A stretch of DNA of 64,000 nucleotides from Kitagawia praeruptora (Eukaryota; Streptophyta; Magnoliopsida; Apiales; Apiaceae), in the NCBI GenBank assembly GCA_037693485.1, contig CM075345.1, positions 2,435,501 through 2,499,500 of the forward strand. The letters run 5' to 3'. This document shows positions 21,309 to 34,350 of this stretch, one piece after another. Below the pieces are notes generated by a model, which saw only the letters and a program-made list of their open reading frames with translations, did no database searches and had not been told where the DNA came from. The position numbers and the translations under genes were made by a program. Every line of letters starts with the position of its first letter. Position 1 is the stretch's first letter.

Positions 21309-23005
21309 TGTTCGCACTTATTCACGCAAGAGAACGTGGTCAACAAGTAATATAGAGTAAATAAGATTCGTTCCCACAGAGACTCGTTATATTGTCTAGC
21401 TACTCACTCACCAATGTATGATTGTTATCCGATGCTAAAACAAATAAATAAGTGGATTGTTTTATCACTAGAATCTATCTAAGAAATTATAACTAATTAT
21501 CAACTGCTTAACTGAGATTTATGTCGAATTACTATTGCAAATAAAACATGGGAGTTTAGTTTCCTTAAACAATCCATCTATAGTCTCCAAATCCCTAGCC
21601 TTGTTCATGTGATTTATTAACACCTGATCGAACACACAAAACTGATATAAGCCAACTTCCGTTAAACAAATACCATCCTAAACAATATCCACAATAAAGA
21701 TAGAAATCATTTAGTCTCCCGACTATGCCAAGTCTTCATATGTCTATAAAGAATAAAACATAATGGTTGAGGTGCAAGCATTCAATTGATCACATAGTCG
21801 TCATAAAACGGTTAGAGTTACGACACTAATTACGAATGATATTATCACGCATAAACCTACGCTAACATGGCAAGTTCTAAACTCTTATTTCCACTTTCGC
21901 TTCAACAAGAATTAACACACAATTACAGGAGTTAGCTACTCTCCTATAACGAATTAAATCAACCATGATAGGGTATCACATCAATCACACTATAGGCATC
22001 AAGAAGATTCAACATATAAAATTCATGAATAAGTCCACTAAACCCCCATGACAACGAATTAGTTCATGATCGAACTAATCATCATCATGGGTTCCAATGA
22101 AAACATGATTCTAAAATAAACAAGTAAATATAGAAGAAAGAAAGAAGGTTTAGAATTAAATCCCCAAAATAGAAGAGTACAAATGTTCCAAGAATAATCC
22201 TTGCTTGTCACTAGCTTGGAGAAATTCCTTGAAATTATGCTTGAAAAACTAGATGAAAGATTGTTGATAGTTGCTAAGAAAAACTAAGAACACGATAGAT
22301 ATGTTTTTTTTAGGTCTAGATATTACATAAATAGATGCCCTAAAAATAGGCCCAAAGTGTTTTGACCCGGAATAATACACAAAAATTGCCAACAGGTCCC
22401 AACAGGCGCCATAGCGCATGAATCAAGCGCAAGAGCGCTCAAAACTGCGCCACAGCGCCCCGCACAAGGCCACAGCAAGCGCAGCTGCGCCTCCCATACG
22501 CGCAACAGCGCTCAATAATCCCTGGAAACAAGCCCCGCGCAGCGCTCTTGCGCCTCTTCTCGAGCAACGGCCCTCTCCCGAGCGCAACTGCGCCCATACA
22601 ACGCGCAATGGCGCCTTGAAGCTCCTGGAATCACACTCTAGCGCGCCATGGCGCCCAACACCTGCGCAATGGCGCCCCACATCTCCTGGAATCCAACCTT
22701 TGACAACCTCCTGTGCACTAACCTGCATGCTGTTTTCCTTGACTGAACCTCATCTTTTAATTTGCTTCAACTCTACCCCTTAGCAAAAAATCATTCCACA
22801 ACTCTTACACTTTAAATCAACTTTTCTTCACACATCTAAACATTCATTTCACACCACCCAAATCACCATTTAACACCGTAACAACTTCACGACACCACCT
22901 ACACAATTTACACAAAAGCGGATCAAATGACAATGAAACTTGAGAACTTGCAAACGATTAAAGTCCAAACGGAAGGTAAATAGTGGATATAAAATCCACT
23001 TATCA
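21309..23005 (-). repeat. 5' LTR of the complete Athila element
   Basis: 1697 bp, same length as and visibly identical to 10828-12524. On the minus strand a possible TATA-like CTATTTATG lies near 22330, about 70 bases after the GCGC-dyad array, which would place the array in U3 upstream of the start of transcription. That promoter position is an inference. Confidence 0.95.
22406..22675. repeat. GCGC-N4-GCGC dyad array in the 5' LTR
   Basis: Same ten dyads as at 11925-12194, shifted by 10481 bases. Confidence 0.9.
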
Positions 23006-23010
23006 GTGGA

Positions 23011-24380
23011 TGCTTCTATAATTTTTTGGGAATTAATTGATTAAAATTCGGATTTTCTGGGAAGGCTACGCTGTTTACACTATTTTGGCCATATCTGGAG
23101 TTCTGTAAGTCCGTTTTCAGTGATCTTACTGCCCACGCGAAGCTTGAGAGATTTTCTACAACCTGGGATAGGAAGCACGTGCAAGTAATATGTTGATTAA
23201 AATCGCGCGCCTGTTCTAGTTAAAGAAGGCTGGGAAATTCCTGTTTTGCCCTTTTCAAGTTCTAATTATATTCCGGGCAGGTTTTAGCACCTTAATTAAA
23301 TTCTAATTGTAATAGAAGATAAATTCTTGCTGGGCAAGAAATCTAGAGCCTATAAAAACACATCTAAGCATTGTAATAGAGATACACATTATCATAGTTT
23401 TATTATTGTAACCAGCTTAGATCTGCAAGGGAGAAAAGGAGAGAAGGGTTCAACGCTCGTGACAAGCAACGGATCTAGATCTACTTCATCCTTTGTTCTA
23501 GATTTGTTTTCTCGAACTCTTGTTTATTAATATAATTATTTCTTTTATTCATATCTTGTTATTTACCATGTTTTCATCAAATCCCATGACGATGAACGGT
23601 TCAATTATGGGCTAATCGTTGTCATGGGATTCTAACGGAGTTACTTATGGAACTTAGTATCTTGATGCTTTAAAGATCTGTGTGGTGTATATCTGATATC
23701 CTCGTATGGTTAATCTTAATGCTTTTAGATGCGTAGCTAACATCTAAATTGAATTGTTAATCTCTTGTGAAGTGAAAGTGGATCTTGAGATTTAGAACTG
23801 GCCATGCTAGCATAGGTTCATAATTGTTTATCAATATGATTCGTGGGTGAGATGAAAATACTCATACTGCCCTGTGTGATCTTTATGGATAACTTGTTCT
23901 TCAACCGTTATGTTTTCAAATTCTATAGACATATAGGGTCTAAGCATAATTGGTGTCTATTCATCTTCTATCTCTTTTGTGGATGTATGTTTAGTTTGGT
24001 ATGCGTATGCTGACAGGTAGCGTATACTTGTTTCGTGTTATCCGATCAGATATCAAAACCATTGCACATAGTGGTTAAAGGCGTCAGATCTAAGGGAAGT
24101 ATTTAATGAAGTTAGAGTCCCATGTTTTTATTCTCATAAGTAACTCGATTTCTATTCTTATTAGTTAATTTAATTATTAGTTTTATAATTTGCATCTTAG
24201 TATAATATAGTAGTTAATAAAATCCAATTTGTTATTTGTCTTAGCAGTGGATAAAAACCATACATCGGTGCATAGGTACATTAATTGAATTAAACACCAT
24301 TATAGATCTCTGTGGAAACGAACTTGATTTAATCATATATTACTTGTGACAACGTGCGCTTGCGTAAATTTTGCATAACA
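23011..24380 (+). repeat. 3' LTR of the non-autonomous Athila, second segment
   Basis: Continues the LTR cut at 10827. Against the 5' LTR it has three substitutions near 23071-23085, one near 24205 and one near 24315, and lacks two bases of a GTGT run near 23682. It ends TTTTGCATAACA at 24380, followed by the TSD copy AAGAA. Confidence 0.92.
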
Positions 24381-24385
24381 AAGAA

Positions 24386-24529
24386 GAATATCAAGAAGTC
24401 CTCAATCATTCTTACTCTTCTTTCACGTGCAATGTTACTCGAGAAGGGAATAATCAAAAAACTTTTATCCATTCTTCATCTCATTGTTTTACCATGTAAC
24501 CATTCTGAACTGACGACCATTTTCCTTCA

Positions 24530-24564
<35 letters not shown>

Positions 24565-27196
24565 TATTTGCAGCACACTATTCCGCACCTTCTGAAATCA
24601 ACTTTCGAATCACAACTTTGAATACTTAACGAGTTTTTGAATTTTAACTTTACACGTTACATCTTCAACATTTAACACCACCCATATTAACCACAAAATC
24701 ATGACTTTCAAAATTCAAATTAAGATCCTTGCGCCAAATTTCTTCCTTTTTCTTGGAAACTCTTAAAATCACTCTCAATTGATTTGTAAACACTTCCTGA
24801 ATCTTCGATCATCTTGTTATGTAATCTACGATCATATTAAATTCTTCGTCCGAATGTCGTTTGGAAATCTTATTCATTGGAATATGCCTTGGCTTAATCA
24901 TCTCCCTTCTGCTACCTTCTTCTTATACAAAATCACTTCATTCCTTTGATATAACCATTTCTTGATCTGCTTGGTTGCTAATACTTCTATATCTGTTTTC
25001 GACTTCAGAACATCATTTTCACATTTCTTAAGATCAAATCTCCCCTTCATTGATAGGAAATAAACTCAATCCTGAATCATATTTAACTCTTTTTATAGTC
25101 ATCACAATCCACTTCCTGCTAACTTCCTTTATAATCGTATTGACTTTCTCGATTCTTGCTAATTATAACAGTAGTCTTATTACTCCCTTCATAATTCCAC
25201 TAAGATTGATATGATACTATTTTTGGCAAAAATTCCCATCTTTCCAAGCTCATACATGTAGCTTTAAATTCTTATTCAGCTTCTTGTTACCACACAACCC
25301 TTCTGGTTACAACCACACCTTCCCACATTTATCTTGATAAAATCTCTATGGATTCTACTCCCGAAATCTTATTTTATGATCATGGGCTCTCGTTAATTTC
25401 TGCTAATTCTCTTTCTTAAATAAATTTTATATTTCTATTTAGTCACTTCTGGAAACCCCTTTCTTTTTTTTTCTCTGCCTTCCACCTTATTGACACTTTA
25501 TTCCATCTTGGTCGACTTTCCACCATCCTTGATAATCTTGACTTCCTACACTGGCTTGCATAAGTTATTTATTCCACATATTCACCTTACTCCTCATTCA
25601 GTCTTGGCTCTCTTGTTAATTCTTACAAACCTTTCTGCTCTGCTTCACTCTGCTTTACTCAAGTCAACCTTCCTTGATTGTAAAATCTTATATCCGACGA
25701 TGGATTTGAAAAATTCAAAACCTTGTGATATTTCATTTACTACCTCTGCCCTTTTATAGGCATCCAAAACAGTCTTTCTTCGGCATTGAACATCTTATAT
25801 CCATATCCCCATTACCATTCTCTTTTCGCCCTTGACAGTATCTGCAATCACGCGCTCTTATTAGCCTCAATTCTTGTTCATGATTTCTCGGACCAGTTTT
25901 TTTTTTTTTTCCAATTTGACAGGACATATCTGTCTTAACCACCAAATTCTTAAACTTACATACCCACTTCGGTGTCCATGCAGCTGTAGTTTCTCTCTTT
26001 TAAGACATCGTCACGCCCATCTTCGCATTTCTTCATCATTAGGCATTTTTTTGAAAACATCGAATTTTTGACAAAAGAAGTCAATAAAGTGAATGGGGTA
26101 TCAAGTATGAATATACGCTGAGTTTATTTGATAAAACTTTTATAGAGGAATTTAACCGAGAGATCAATATGATCTTTGAACTATTTTCAGGTTGCATTTG
26201 TCACTTGGTTAACCACCATAGTACATAAGGATGGCCAGTCCTTAGTACTTTCATGACAAACACAATCAGTGGCGTCCCACTGGACTTCTATCATAAAGAT
26301 AAGATGTCCCTGAATCCCCTATCTGCATAGGTTGTTCATCTCAGTTGGAACAGAGAAAATCAAATATTCATGATAATGGAAAGGATTCCAGAGTTTCAAA
26401 AATCTTCATGTGAAGCTAGATCAAATACCATCTGAAAATATAAATATTTCCAAAACAATGGAATGGAATTCGAATAAATCTGATACGAAACTCATCATCG
26501 ATTGATGTATAAAAGACTTTTCAATAGATGCTTCAATGATCGATCAAGCAAATATTCAAGAAATTCCTAATTATTCATAACCTTACTCTTGTCGACTAAG
26601 CACTAATATACTTAGCTGCCAAAACCGGCCTGACACTAATGAGTTGAATAAATAAGAAGATCTCAATTCATTCTCGATTTTGGACCGTCACTGCGCAACG
26701 AATGCCTCAGCAACTATACCAATCGGGAATTAATTTATGACAATTCAAAAGAAGAATAAGAAATTTCTCTAGACAATAAACTGAACGGAATCAACGATTA
26801 AAGGTGCACAGCTATGCTTTAACTTCCAATTCTTGCTAACAATCGCTTCCCACTTCGCATTCTTAACCTCCTCGTACCATCTCCAAAACGTTCACATCGA
26901 AAGTAATATCGTTGAAAGTTCTAGATTCTACGTAAAAATCTCGAGATAACGTCCCCCGGACTGATAACACCAGCTGCCCACTTAGCTTATGCCGCTTCGG
27001 GTTCGCTGTTTCGCTCATAGCCCAATCCTTAAACGATTCGAACTTCTACTCGCGCGATATGCCGAAAGACCGATTAACGTCGCAACGCTTGCCGAAGTAT
27101 CCTAACGCGATTCTTATCCTAAACCGTTCTACCCGACGTCTATCCTATACACGTACACCTAACCCTCCTAATCTGTTTCAGTGACCATAACCTGTA
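24386..27196 (-). mobile_element. Interior (5' side) of the long-LTR element; no intact gene
   Basis: 2.8 kb with frequent stops in all frames and no motif of gag, protease, RT or integrase that I can recognise. 24381-24510 is a diverged copy of 2918-3053. An (AT)15 microsatellite lies at 24533-24562. The short frames at 24354, 25490, 25754 and 25874 lack any recognisable domain. Either an old decayed interior or a large non-coding derivative. Confidence 0.5.
24533..24562. repeat. (AT)15 microsatellite
   Basis: Uninterrupted AT dinucleotides. Confidence 0.95.
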
Positions 27197-27209
27197 GCTC
27201 TGATACCAA
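27197..27209 (-). other. Primer-binding site (tRNA-Met type) of the long-LTR element
   Basis: On the minus strand TTGGTATCAGAGC lies two bases after the LTR end GGGTCGTTACA, the usual initiator-Met primer site. Confidence 0.85.
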
Positions 27210-27211
27210 CT

Positions 27212-30200
27212 TGTAACGACCCCTCTATCCAACATTAATAATACATACCTTTTATAACAACTTAAACATTCTTACAGGAGAATTTTGGAAAATTTTGACA
27301 TGATGTATTCATAAATAGGACTAACCACCTGTCCAAGTCAACAAAACTCATCCAACTATAACCAAACCTGCTCATATGCATAATAATAACCAAATTTATA
27401 AAGAAATATAACTCCAACTAACCAAGACCGCTCACAGGTTATGGTATGAAACAAATTATCGAATTTAATATTACAATCCAACCTCAGAATAAAAATGTTA
27501 TACAATTTTTTTGAAAATAAATACAATCATTATCTAACTGTCTATCCCACCAAGGTTGACAATTCCCAATCCACTATCGGACGAAATCCATAACTCGCAC
27601 GTCCCCTCTCGCTGTCTGAAGAGCGATACTGATTGACCACTAGGTCCACTAATTATCTCTATTAACTGGAGAAAAGAAACAAAAGCAAGAGTGAGCCAAC
27701 AACGCTCAGCAAGTGCAATAGTGATACAATCTCAACAACAAATATAAGTTCTGATAAACCAGACGAATTCTCAAGTGCTTCAAAAAGAATTAACTAAATC
27801 AATTATCACGAGGAGTCAACATTTCCCACCGGAACAAGGTTCATCAACAACTAGAACTGACAAGAGTTCTTATAATAGAATAAACTTGAAATAAGATTCA
27901 AGGAAATCGGATATCAAAATGACTCCATCTCACTGTATAGATTAGAATTGGATTTTTATTTATTTAAAAATAAACATCAATAAGGTTAGGCTGCTGATCA
28001 GTCACGCACTAACCCCGGACAAACGCACACAGCAATGTCCTTTAATGGATCCACGGCACACATTGGCCTTAATTATTTCTGACCACGAATCTGGTCCGAC
28101 CCTCACGGTCTACATTTTAAAAACATTTCCAATTCTAACCCAACTGCACTAGGGGTCGGAATAAACGACACCCTTAACACATCAATTAACTGGAAACTCA
28201 CGTTCCAAATCAACATTTCATGATTCATGAATTAATAATGAATTCAAGATCGACATGTGTCGACAAATTCGACTCGATAAATGGGGTAATAAATAAAGAA
28301 CGATAATCTCAAAAGTATCGACAAGTTCAATACATTAACCAGGGGTAAATGAATACACAATATCAACCACAGATCTCGACGAGTTCAATAGAAATAATTG
28401 GGGTGATAGATTTCATCGCCAACATAATTAAAGAATAATTCACTTGAACGAGAAGTGAAAAGAAATACTTGTAACATGATTAGCAACAACTGTGATTATA
28501 AGATAGAGTATGAATATAGTCAAGTGCTAAGCACTTAATGAAATTTTCCAACATATTGTCGAGTTTGAATCAGCATAAGTGAATTAAGTAGTTTTAAAAA
28601 AACAGAATCATTTGAAAAATAACCTAAGAATAATTAAATGGTAGGTCAGTTTGAAGAGAACATCCCTTAAAGAGGATCCTTCGGTTGAAAATATGCCAAA
28701 ACCAGGGATCGTGCTAAATTATTTTTATAAGATTTTAAAATCTTGGCTTTCCTCTTTTTAGAACGTCTCCTAAACATTTTTTAAGAAAATAAAATAAAAT
28801 AAATGATGTTCAGTTGAGGAATCCAATATCATAGCTTGAGTAAGGTATTTAAGCGGAAAAGATTATAATTAGAGTTCTTTTAAAAACTTGGTATTCGAAT
28901 TAGGGGTAGGAAACATAAATATTTTCATGCTAACTGGGAAGTATATCATTTTCTAAACATATCGACCAAACTATTTTATATGGCAAAAGGAATGAATTGC
29001 ATCACTTGAAAGATAAGTGAAGAGCAAACACTTGCCTCAACATACGGAGTTCTCGATCCTAATCATGGATCTCTAATTCAACTTCTCGCTAATCTCCACA
29101 CTTTTCGTGTTGGTCTACTCGGCTTTACTTCTATCTCTACTTCATAACTCACCGCTTTCGCTTCAATTCATCCGTTAGCTTTGACCCTTGTCCCTATGTT
29201 CGTCTTTTCATTTTCCCACGCACTGTTCTTGACCAGATTTCCTATTCGAACCTTTACAAGGTTAGATACTATTTCAGTATTAACTCAAGCAACACCATAT
29301 CGTTTGCTCTATTCTACCCATGCGCGTCCTATAACGCTTACATATATCATAAATAACATATACAAACACATACCATTACACACAGACATATCCAATCATA
29401 TCCATATAGTGGTCTTAGTATAATTACTAAGTCACATATACACGTCACATATCCACTTCAAAATAGTACACCCACTTAATATTTAAAACCACGATATACT
29501 CTTGAAATAATCCACTGATACATATATTTAAATCCTTAGTAATCATAACACACCTTCAAGTATTGAAATTAAATAACTCAAATAGACTTTTAAATAAATT
29601 TGCAGGGGATTTTTAGAAAATTTCGGCATGAAGTATTCGTTTATCGGACTATGGGCTCAGCCCCTCCATGCCAAACAAAACAATTATAACCCTGTTTTTG
29701 ATAAAATAAAAGCTGCCTCAATTGCAGCAACATAAAAATAAACAAATAATGAAAAGTACCCGCCCAGACATGCGGCACCTAGCACATAAGGAAAAGTATC
29801 CGCCCAGACATGCGGCAACTAAACACATAAGAAAAGTAAATTGATAACTAAACTTTACTATAAATTTCATTTGAAAACTAAATTTAAACAAACCACACAG
29901 TCTCTAGGGCCAGTGGCACTATTCAGAAATCATTTTAATACCAAGTACTATTTACTAATAAACGACAACCAAGTAATCACTTATAATCCACCAAGTAGCG
30001 ATTTAACAAATATAATTGCCACCCAATTTCAACATACAATTTACTAATCAAATAACACCTCCGATAATTACTAACAATTATCAAGGTAAATTAGTAATCG
30101 CTTACTCATCAATACCAAGTACTTGACAATTACGCATTTAGCACATAGACACATACGAGTTATCCAACTCTTATGACTATACATTATTAGACCATAACAA

Positions 30201-31458
30201 TTAGCATCTAGCACTTAGTAATCAACAATTACCATCAACAGATATAGATCCTCCGAATTAAATCTCGAAATTTAATCTACTACTAAAATTAACACATTAA
30301 CTCACAAATTAAATCTAATTTAATCACCACAATAATCTCATAATTTAAACTAATTAAAAAATAACAATTAACACAATTTAATCTAAAATTGAAAATTAAA
30401 ATAATTACATCGACAACATAAATTAAATAAATAAAATAAACAAAATAACATTTTATACCTTCCGATGAATACTTCTCCCAATTTCTTCCTCCATCTCTCT
30501 CTCTCTCTCTCTCTCTCCCAGCAGTCTCTCCTCTCTCTCCGTGCTGCGCCCAGACTCCACCTGACAGGGCTTCGTCGGCCGCTAGTACCACCACCGCCGC
30601 TAGCCACCACAGCGCGCGCGGTGGTCCCCCCTTCTACTGCCGTCGCGAGTTCCCTGCACAATCGCCATCTCCCTCTCTCACCTAGCTCCCCCGACACCCT
30701 CTTGATCGTATCTATATATGCATATGTATGTATATAATCTCAATTTAATCTCCCACCTCTCTTCCTCCTCTTCCCCCAATCTCTTTTCTTCTCTTTTATT
30801 TCTTTTTCCCCCACCATTTTTCTTTCTTCTTCCCGATGATTCGAGAGTCTGCTGCGTGTGTTCTATTTTGCAAATGGGCTTGGGCCCAATATCTTATACG
30901 ATTACTCCTCGGCCCAATTACAACACTACTTATACACTTTTAAAACTACTACGTAAATTCATAAATCGAATTTAAGTAAAATATTCAGAAAATTAAGCTT
31001 TTCATTTTTAAAATAAAGAATATAAAATTACGAGCACGCACATATTTTCGAATCATTTTCGGATCAAAAATGAATTAAATAGGAATTTTCAAATTTTTTA
31101 TCCTTTAAAATACAATAAAACTCTTAAAATCATTTTAAAATACTCAAGCATCCAAATTAATCCACCCAACAATTTTAAAAACTCAATAATACATAAATTA
31201 AATATTCCAAAAGATTTCATGATTTTTAATCCCTCCGATAATTTTATAAAATTTACAGAGGATCAAAAATACATTATTTAAATATTTTTAAATCCTCAAA
31301 AATACAAATAAAAATACACCGACCTTCATAACTCACACAAATCATCATATAAACACATAAACACAACTTCACATATTTCTCACCTTTACAACAATATTCA
31401 CATAATATAACTCATAATTTATAATAAATAAATAATTCGAAATTTCTAGGTCGTTATA
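27212..31458 (-). repeat. 5' LTR of the long-LTR element, complete
   Basis: 4247 bp. Ends TGTAACGACCC and GGTCGTTATA on the plus strand; the canonical terminal CA of the inverted repeat is TA in both copies, so the change predates insertion. The right half matches 121-2501. It contains a (TC)12 run at 30494-30517. No coding region is supported; the frames at 29181-31000 recur in the left LTR because the LTRs are copies. Confidence 0.85.
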
Positions 31459-32708
31459 TCAGGTAATGAATTCCCTTTTCTATTGTTAGTAGTTCTTTCT
31501 AGATCAATCTTATTAGGATTGCTAGTAAAAGGAATGATTTGTAATTTGATTTATCAGTTGAGTTTTCAGGAATCTTTTTATGCTGATAAATATATGTGAT
31601 TGTGTATGTGATTGTGTTTCGGTTTTTGTAGAGACTATATAATTTGGGTTTCAGGCAGTTTCTTGTCCCAAATGTAGGGCCACTAGGGTGCACACCTTCT
31701 CAGAGGGATGTAAATCTATTAGTAAGGGACAACTGTGCTACCAGAGCGAATCAACTCGTGTAGTCATTTAATCGCCAGTTGAAGAGTCTTCTTATGGAGG
31801 TTACAGCTAAGCTTAAGGGATCAACATTTCTTTATGCTAATGTTAACCACATTTTTGTTGACATCATTTAAAACTACTAATCATATGGTAATTGTGATCT
31901 ATAACCCTTTGGTTGTTAATTGTTATAAATAGTATTTACTGTTCTAATTTCTAAACGCTGATGCTTAAATTATAAACTTTTACCACTGACATATTTTATG
32001 CATTTTGTGGTAATAGACTAATAGTCAACTGCATAGTTTCAAATACTTACATATTGATGATTGTACCTTCAACGTCTTGTTACAATGCTAGGGTCATTAG
32101 CCATCTTATTTCTACTTAGACAATAGAATCTGATTATGAATCACTATTTTCTTTACAGGTTTTGAGAATGCGAATTCAGCATGCTGCTTTTCTGCAGGGC
32201 GTCGTGGAGGTATAATCCCTTGTGGTAGTCTTGTAACTTGTTTATCTCACTGTTTTGAGAACTTAGGATACACCACTTGCAAATAGCTTTTTTAAAACAT
32301 TAGTACCTAGGCGTCGTCTAAGTAGGTTTTTAGAACATTGCTTCTAAATGCATAGACTGATTTTGCAAAAAAAAAAGTATGCATAGACTGAAAAGAAACT
32401 TGTATAGTTAATGTATGGGTGAATATTTTGTATTCACGACAACAAACAACTAGAAAACCTATTTTTAGAATTTAATTTAGTTTGCCTTTGCTCTATTACT
32501 TGTAACATAGTTTACAGAGCTGTAGCCAGAGCAATATTTAAAAACAAAATTATTGCCTGGTGATTGTCAACAAAGGTTTACATTCAAACTTTTATCTGCT
32601 TTCGATTTACTTAAAAGTCTTTGATTCGATTTGTTTTGAGTTGAGCATTTTCTTAGAAAACTAAGATAATGACAAAAGTTTCGTTCATTATACTTTATTT
32701 TTTAACAG

Positions 32709-33847
32709 GGCATATGGAAGTGGAAAAGAATATGCTCCTATGTGTGATGTCCCTAACTTTGAGGATGCGAGGATGAAACTACTGAGACATGTCTCCTTTG
32801 TCAATTTCCCAGTAAGTATATCATCTGAGACATAGCTGAACTGAAGTACAAACTTGTCTCATTACTAACTAAATTATACAGGCATGTATTGTTGTACTTC
32901 CGGGTTATCACATGTTTACAATTGTATCCCACACTAGTGGTAGATTTGTTAATATCTTGCAAGTCAAAGTTAATGTTATTTACATATTGAATGCTAAACT
33001 GAAATGCGTTGGCTCTGTGAAATGTAGGTGGCCATAATTTGAGAATGTTGAGGGCAGTAAGATGGTTTGGACTGGAGAGTGGAGACCCTCCTGGATGGCT
33101 CTTGTATTATGTTAGATGACCATTTCTACAAAACCCTGTTATGTTTGCACAAGTCAATGAATAGATCTTATACCTTAAACAGTTATTTAGTGTTAGTAAT
33201 GGTAAAAACATGAAAAATGGATACTTGGGATCATAAGTTTGGGAAACATAATTACTCGGAATTGGCCTTTTTTCTGGTTTCGATAAGTGATTTGTGGGGA
33301 TATAATGATGGGCTGTGTTATGTTGCTGAGACCACAAAATTAACTTTGTGGTTGGGTCCTGCTGGTAGAAATTTGAAAAAGTTTGATTATTTTTTTTCGT
33401 GTTATGCCAATTTTTGCAGCATCTTTTTCCTATAATACCCCTGGTAGCAAGCAATGACCGAAAACTTTAGTTTTAATTATTTTAATTTCTGCAACAATTT
33501 ATCTTTTAAATCTTAAATTGGTTGTTGGTTCGAGTACATATACGTACATTGATATGCCTATATACACATGAATAAAAACTTGAGTTTGATAAGACATGTT
33601 GTTGTGCTCTTGTGCTTCTGTATTGTCTCCTTATAGCTGTGTATATTAACTGCTATTGATAGCTGTGTATATTAATTGCTATTACAGGTTATTAATGGAA
33701 CACGTGTCGATGTTAGAGAGGCACCTGATGACTATGAAGTGCCATCGTATTCTGGATTCGGGGATAAGGCTACTCCTGGAGCTTATCAGGATCGTCCTGA
33801 AAGTCATTGCATTGACTATTTGGATCGTATTCTGGATTTCACTAGTG
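32709..33847 (+). pseudogene. Captured exons of an unrecognised host gene
   Basis: Two exons join in phase: 32709-32811 (AYGSGKEYAPMCDVPNFEDA and on to HVSFVNFP, then a GTAAGT donor) and 33688-33847 (after TTACAG; INGTRVDVREAPDDYEVPSY, later RPESHCIDYLDRILDF). A further piece at about 33961-34040 (VIFAKELPDVAIP) follows an acceptor and soon meets a stop, and a short earlier exon candidate lies at 32160-32210. The residues look like a genuine conserved host protein, but I cannot name the family. Intron phases and splice sites show it was copied from genomic DNA and not from a spliced transcript. Confidence 0.55.
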
Positions 33848-34350
33848 GTAGGATTGTGTATTTGATTAAAGAATGGTTATGCTTAAGTTTGCAACTGAAT
33901 AGCTAATTCGTAAGACATTAACGCTGATGAAAACTTTGTGTATTTCTGTTTTTTGATAGGTCGTGATTTTTGCTAAGGAACTGCCAGATGTTGCTATTCC
34001 TCATGTTGTAGATGATTTAAATTATAACTTATAGGTTTGGTTTGTTTATCACGTAGATAGTGTAAAATTTTAGTGTTTTTAAGTTTGACATTGAATATCA
34101 ACATATGCGTTATGGTTTATGTACTTATGTGGCTCCCATTTTATGTACTGTATAATTGAGCTGGTAATATTTCAAACATGGCCGAAGCAACATACCTAAC
34201 ATGCCCTGTGTTTAATTCAGTTTTTGCTTAAGGTCAAAAGAATGTGGCTAAATCTCGAGGTGATTTATATCTTTCTAGTTTATGTTCTGCTGTTTTCTAA
34301 CAGATCCTAAATGATAATAATCCTTGATTTGACTATGTGCCACAATGCAG

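Larger units (their letters stand above)
10828..23005 (-). mobile_element. Complete Athila-type Ty3/gypsy retrotransposon, apparently autonomous and very young
   Basis: 12178 bp with two 1697-bp LTRs in which I see no difference. The 5-bp TSD GTGGA is perfect (10823-10827 and 23006-23010), with a tRNA-Asp type PBS, a PPT, an uninterrupted gag-pol frame and a second large ORF. It lies inside the 3' LTR of another Athila element, from which its gag and protease differ modestly, and shares with it the terminal LTR sequence, PBS, PPT and post-pol block. Everything needed for retrotransposition appears open, so this is the best candidate here for an active element; activity cannot be judged from sequence alone. 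Confidence 0.95.
3477..24380 (+). mobile_element. Athila-type Ty3/gypsy retrotransposon, non-autonomous (gag-protease only), interrupted by a second Athila
   Basis: LTRs start TGATAAGTGGATTTTATATC and end TTTTGCATAACA. The 5-bp TSD AAGAA is perfect (3472-3476 and 24381-24385). The PBS next to the 5' LTR fits tRNA-Asp, and the PPT AAGTTTGGGGG precedes the 3' LTR; both are typical of the Athila lineage. The internal part has a gag-protease frame but no RT, RNase H or integrase anywhere. The 3' LTR is split by the element at 10828-23005. Without that insert the element is about 8.7 kb. The two LTRs differ by about five substitutions and one 2-bp indel over 1.5 kb, so insertion was recent. Confidence 0.92.
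121..31458 (-). mobile_element. Long-LTR Ty3/gypsy-type retrotransposon, non-coding and degenerate (LARD-like), host of the nested insertions
   Basis: Two copies of the same long repeat (121-2501 partial; 27212-31458 complete, 4247 bp) face the same way and flank an interior. The interior has a polypurine tract next to the left copy and a tRNA-Met type primer-binding site next to the right copy. Read on the minus strand this gives 5' LTR, PBS, interior, PPT, 3' LTR. The LTR ends carry TGTAACGACCC at 27212 and GGTCGTTATA at 31458, the terminal motif common in chromovirus-type gypsy LTRs. After removal of the Athila insertion the interior is about 3.8 kb, full of stops, with no recognisable gag, RT or integrase. 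It is therefore either a large retrotransposon derivative or a heavily mutated relic. Its left LTR is cut by a CACTA element, so the left TSD is outside the window. Confidence 0.75.
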
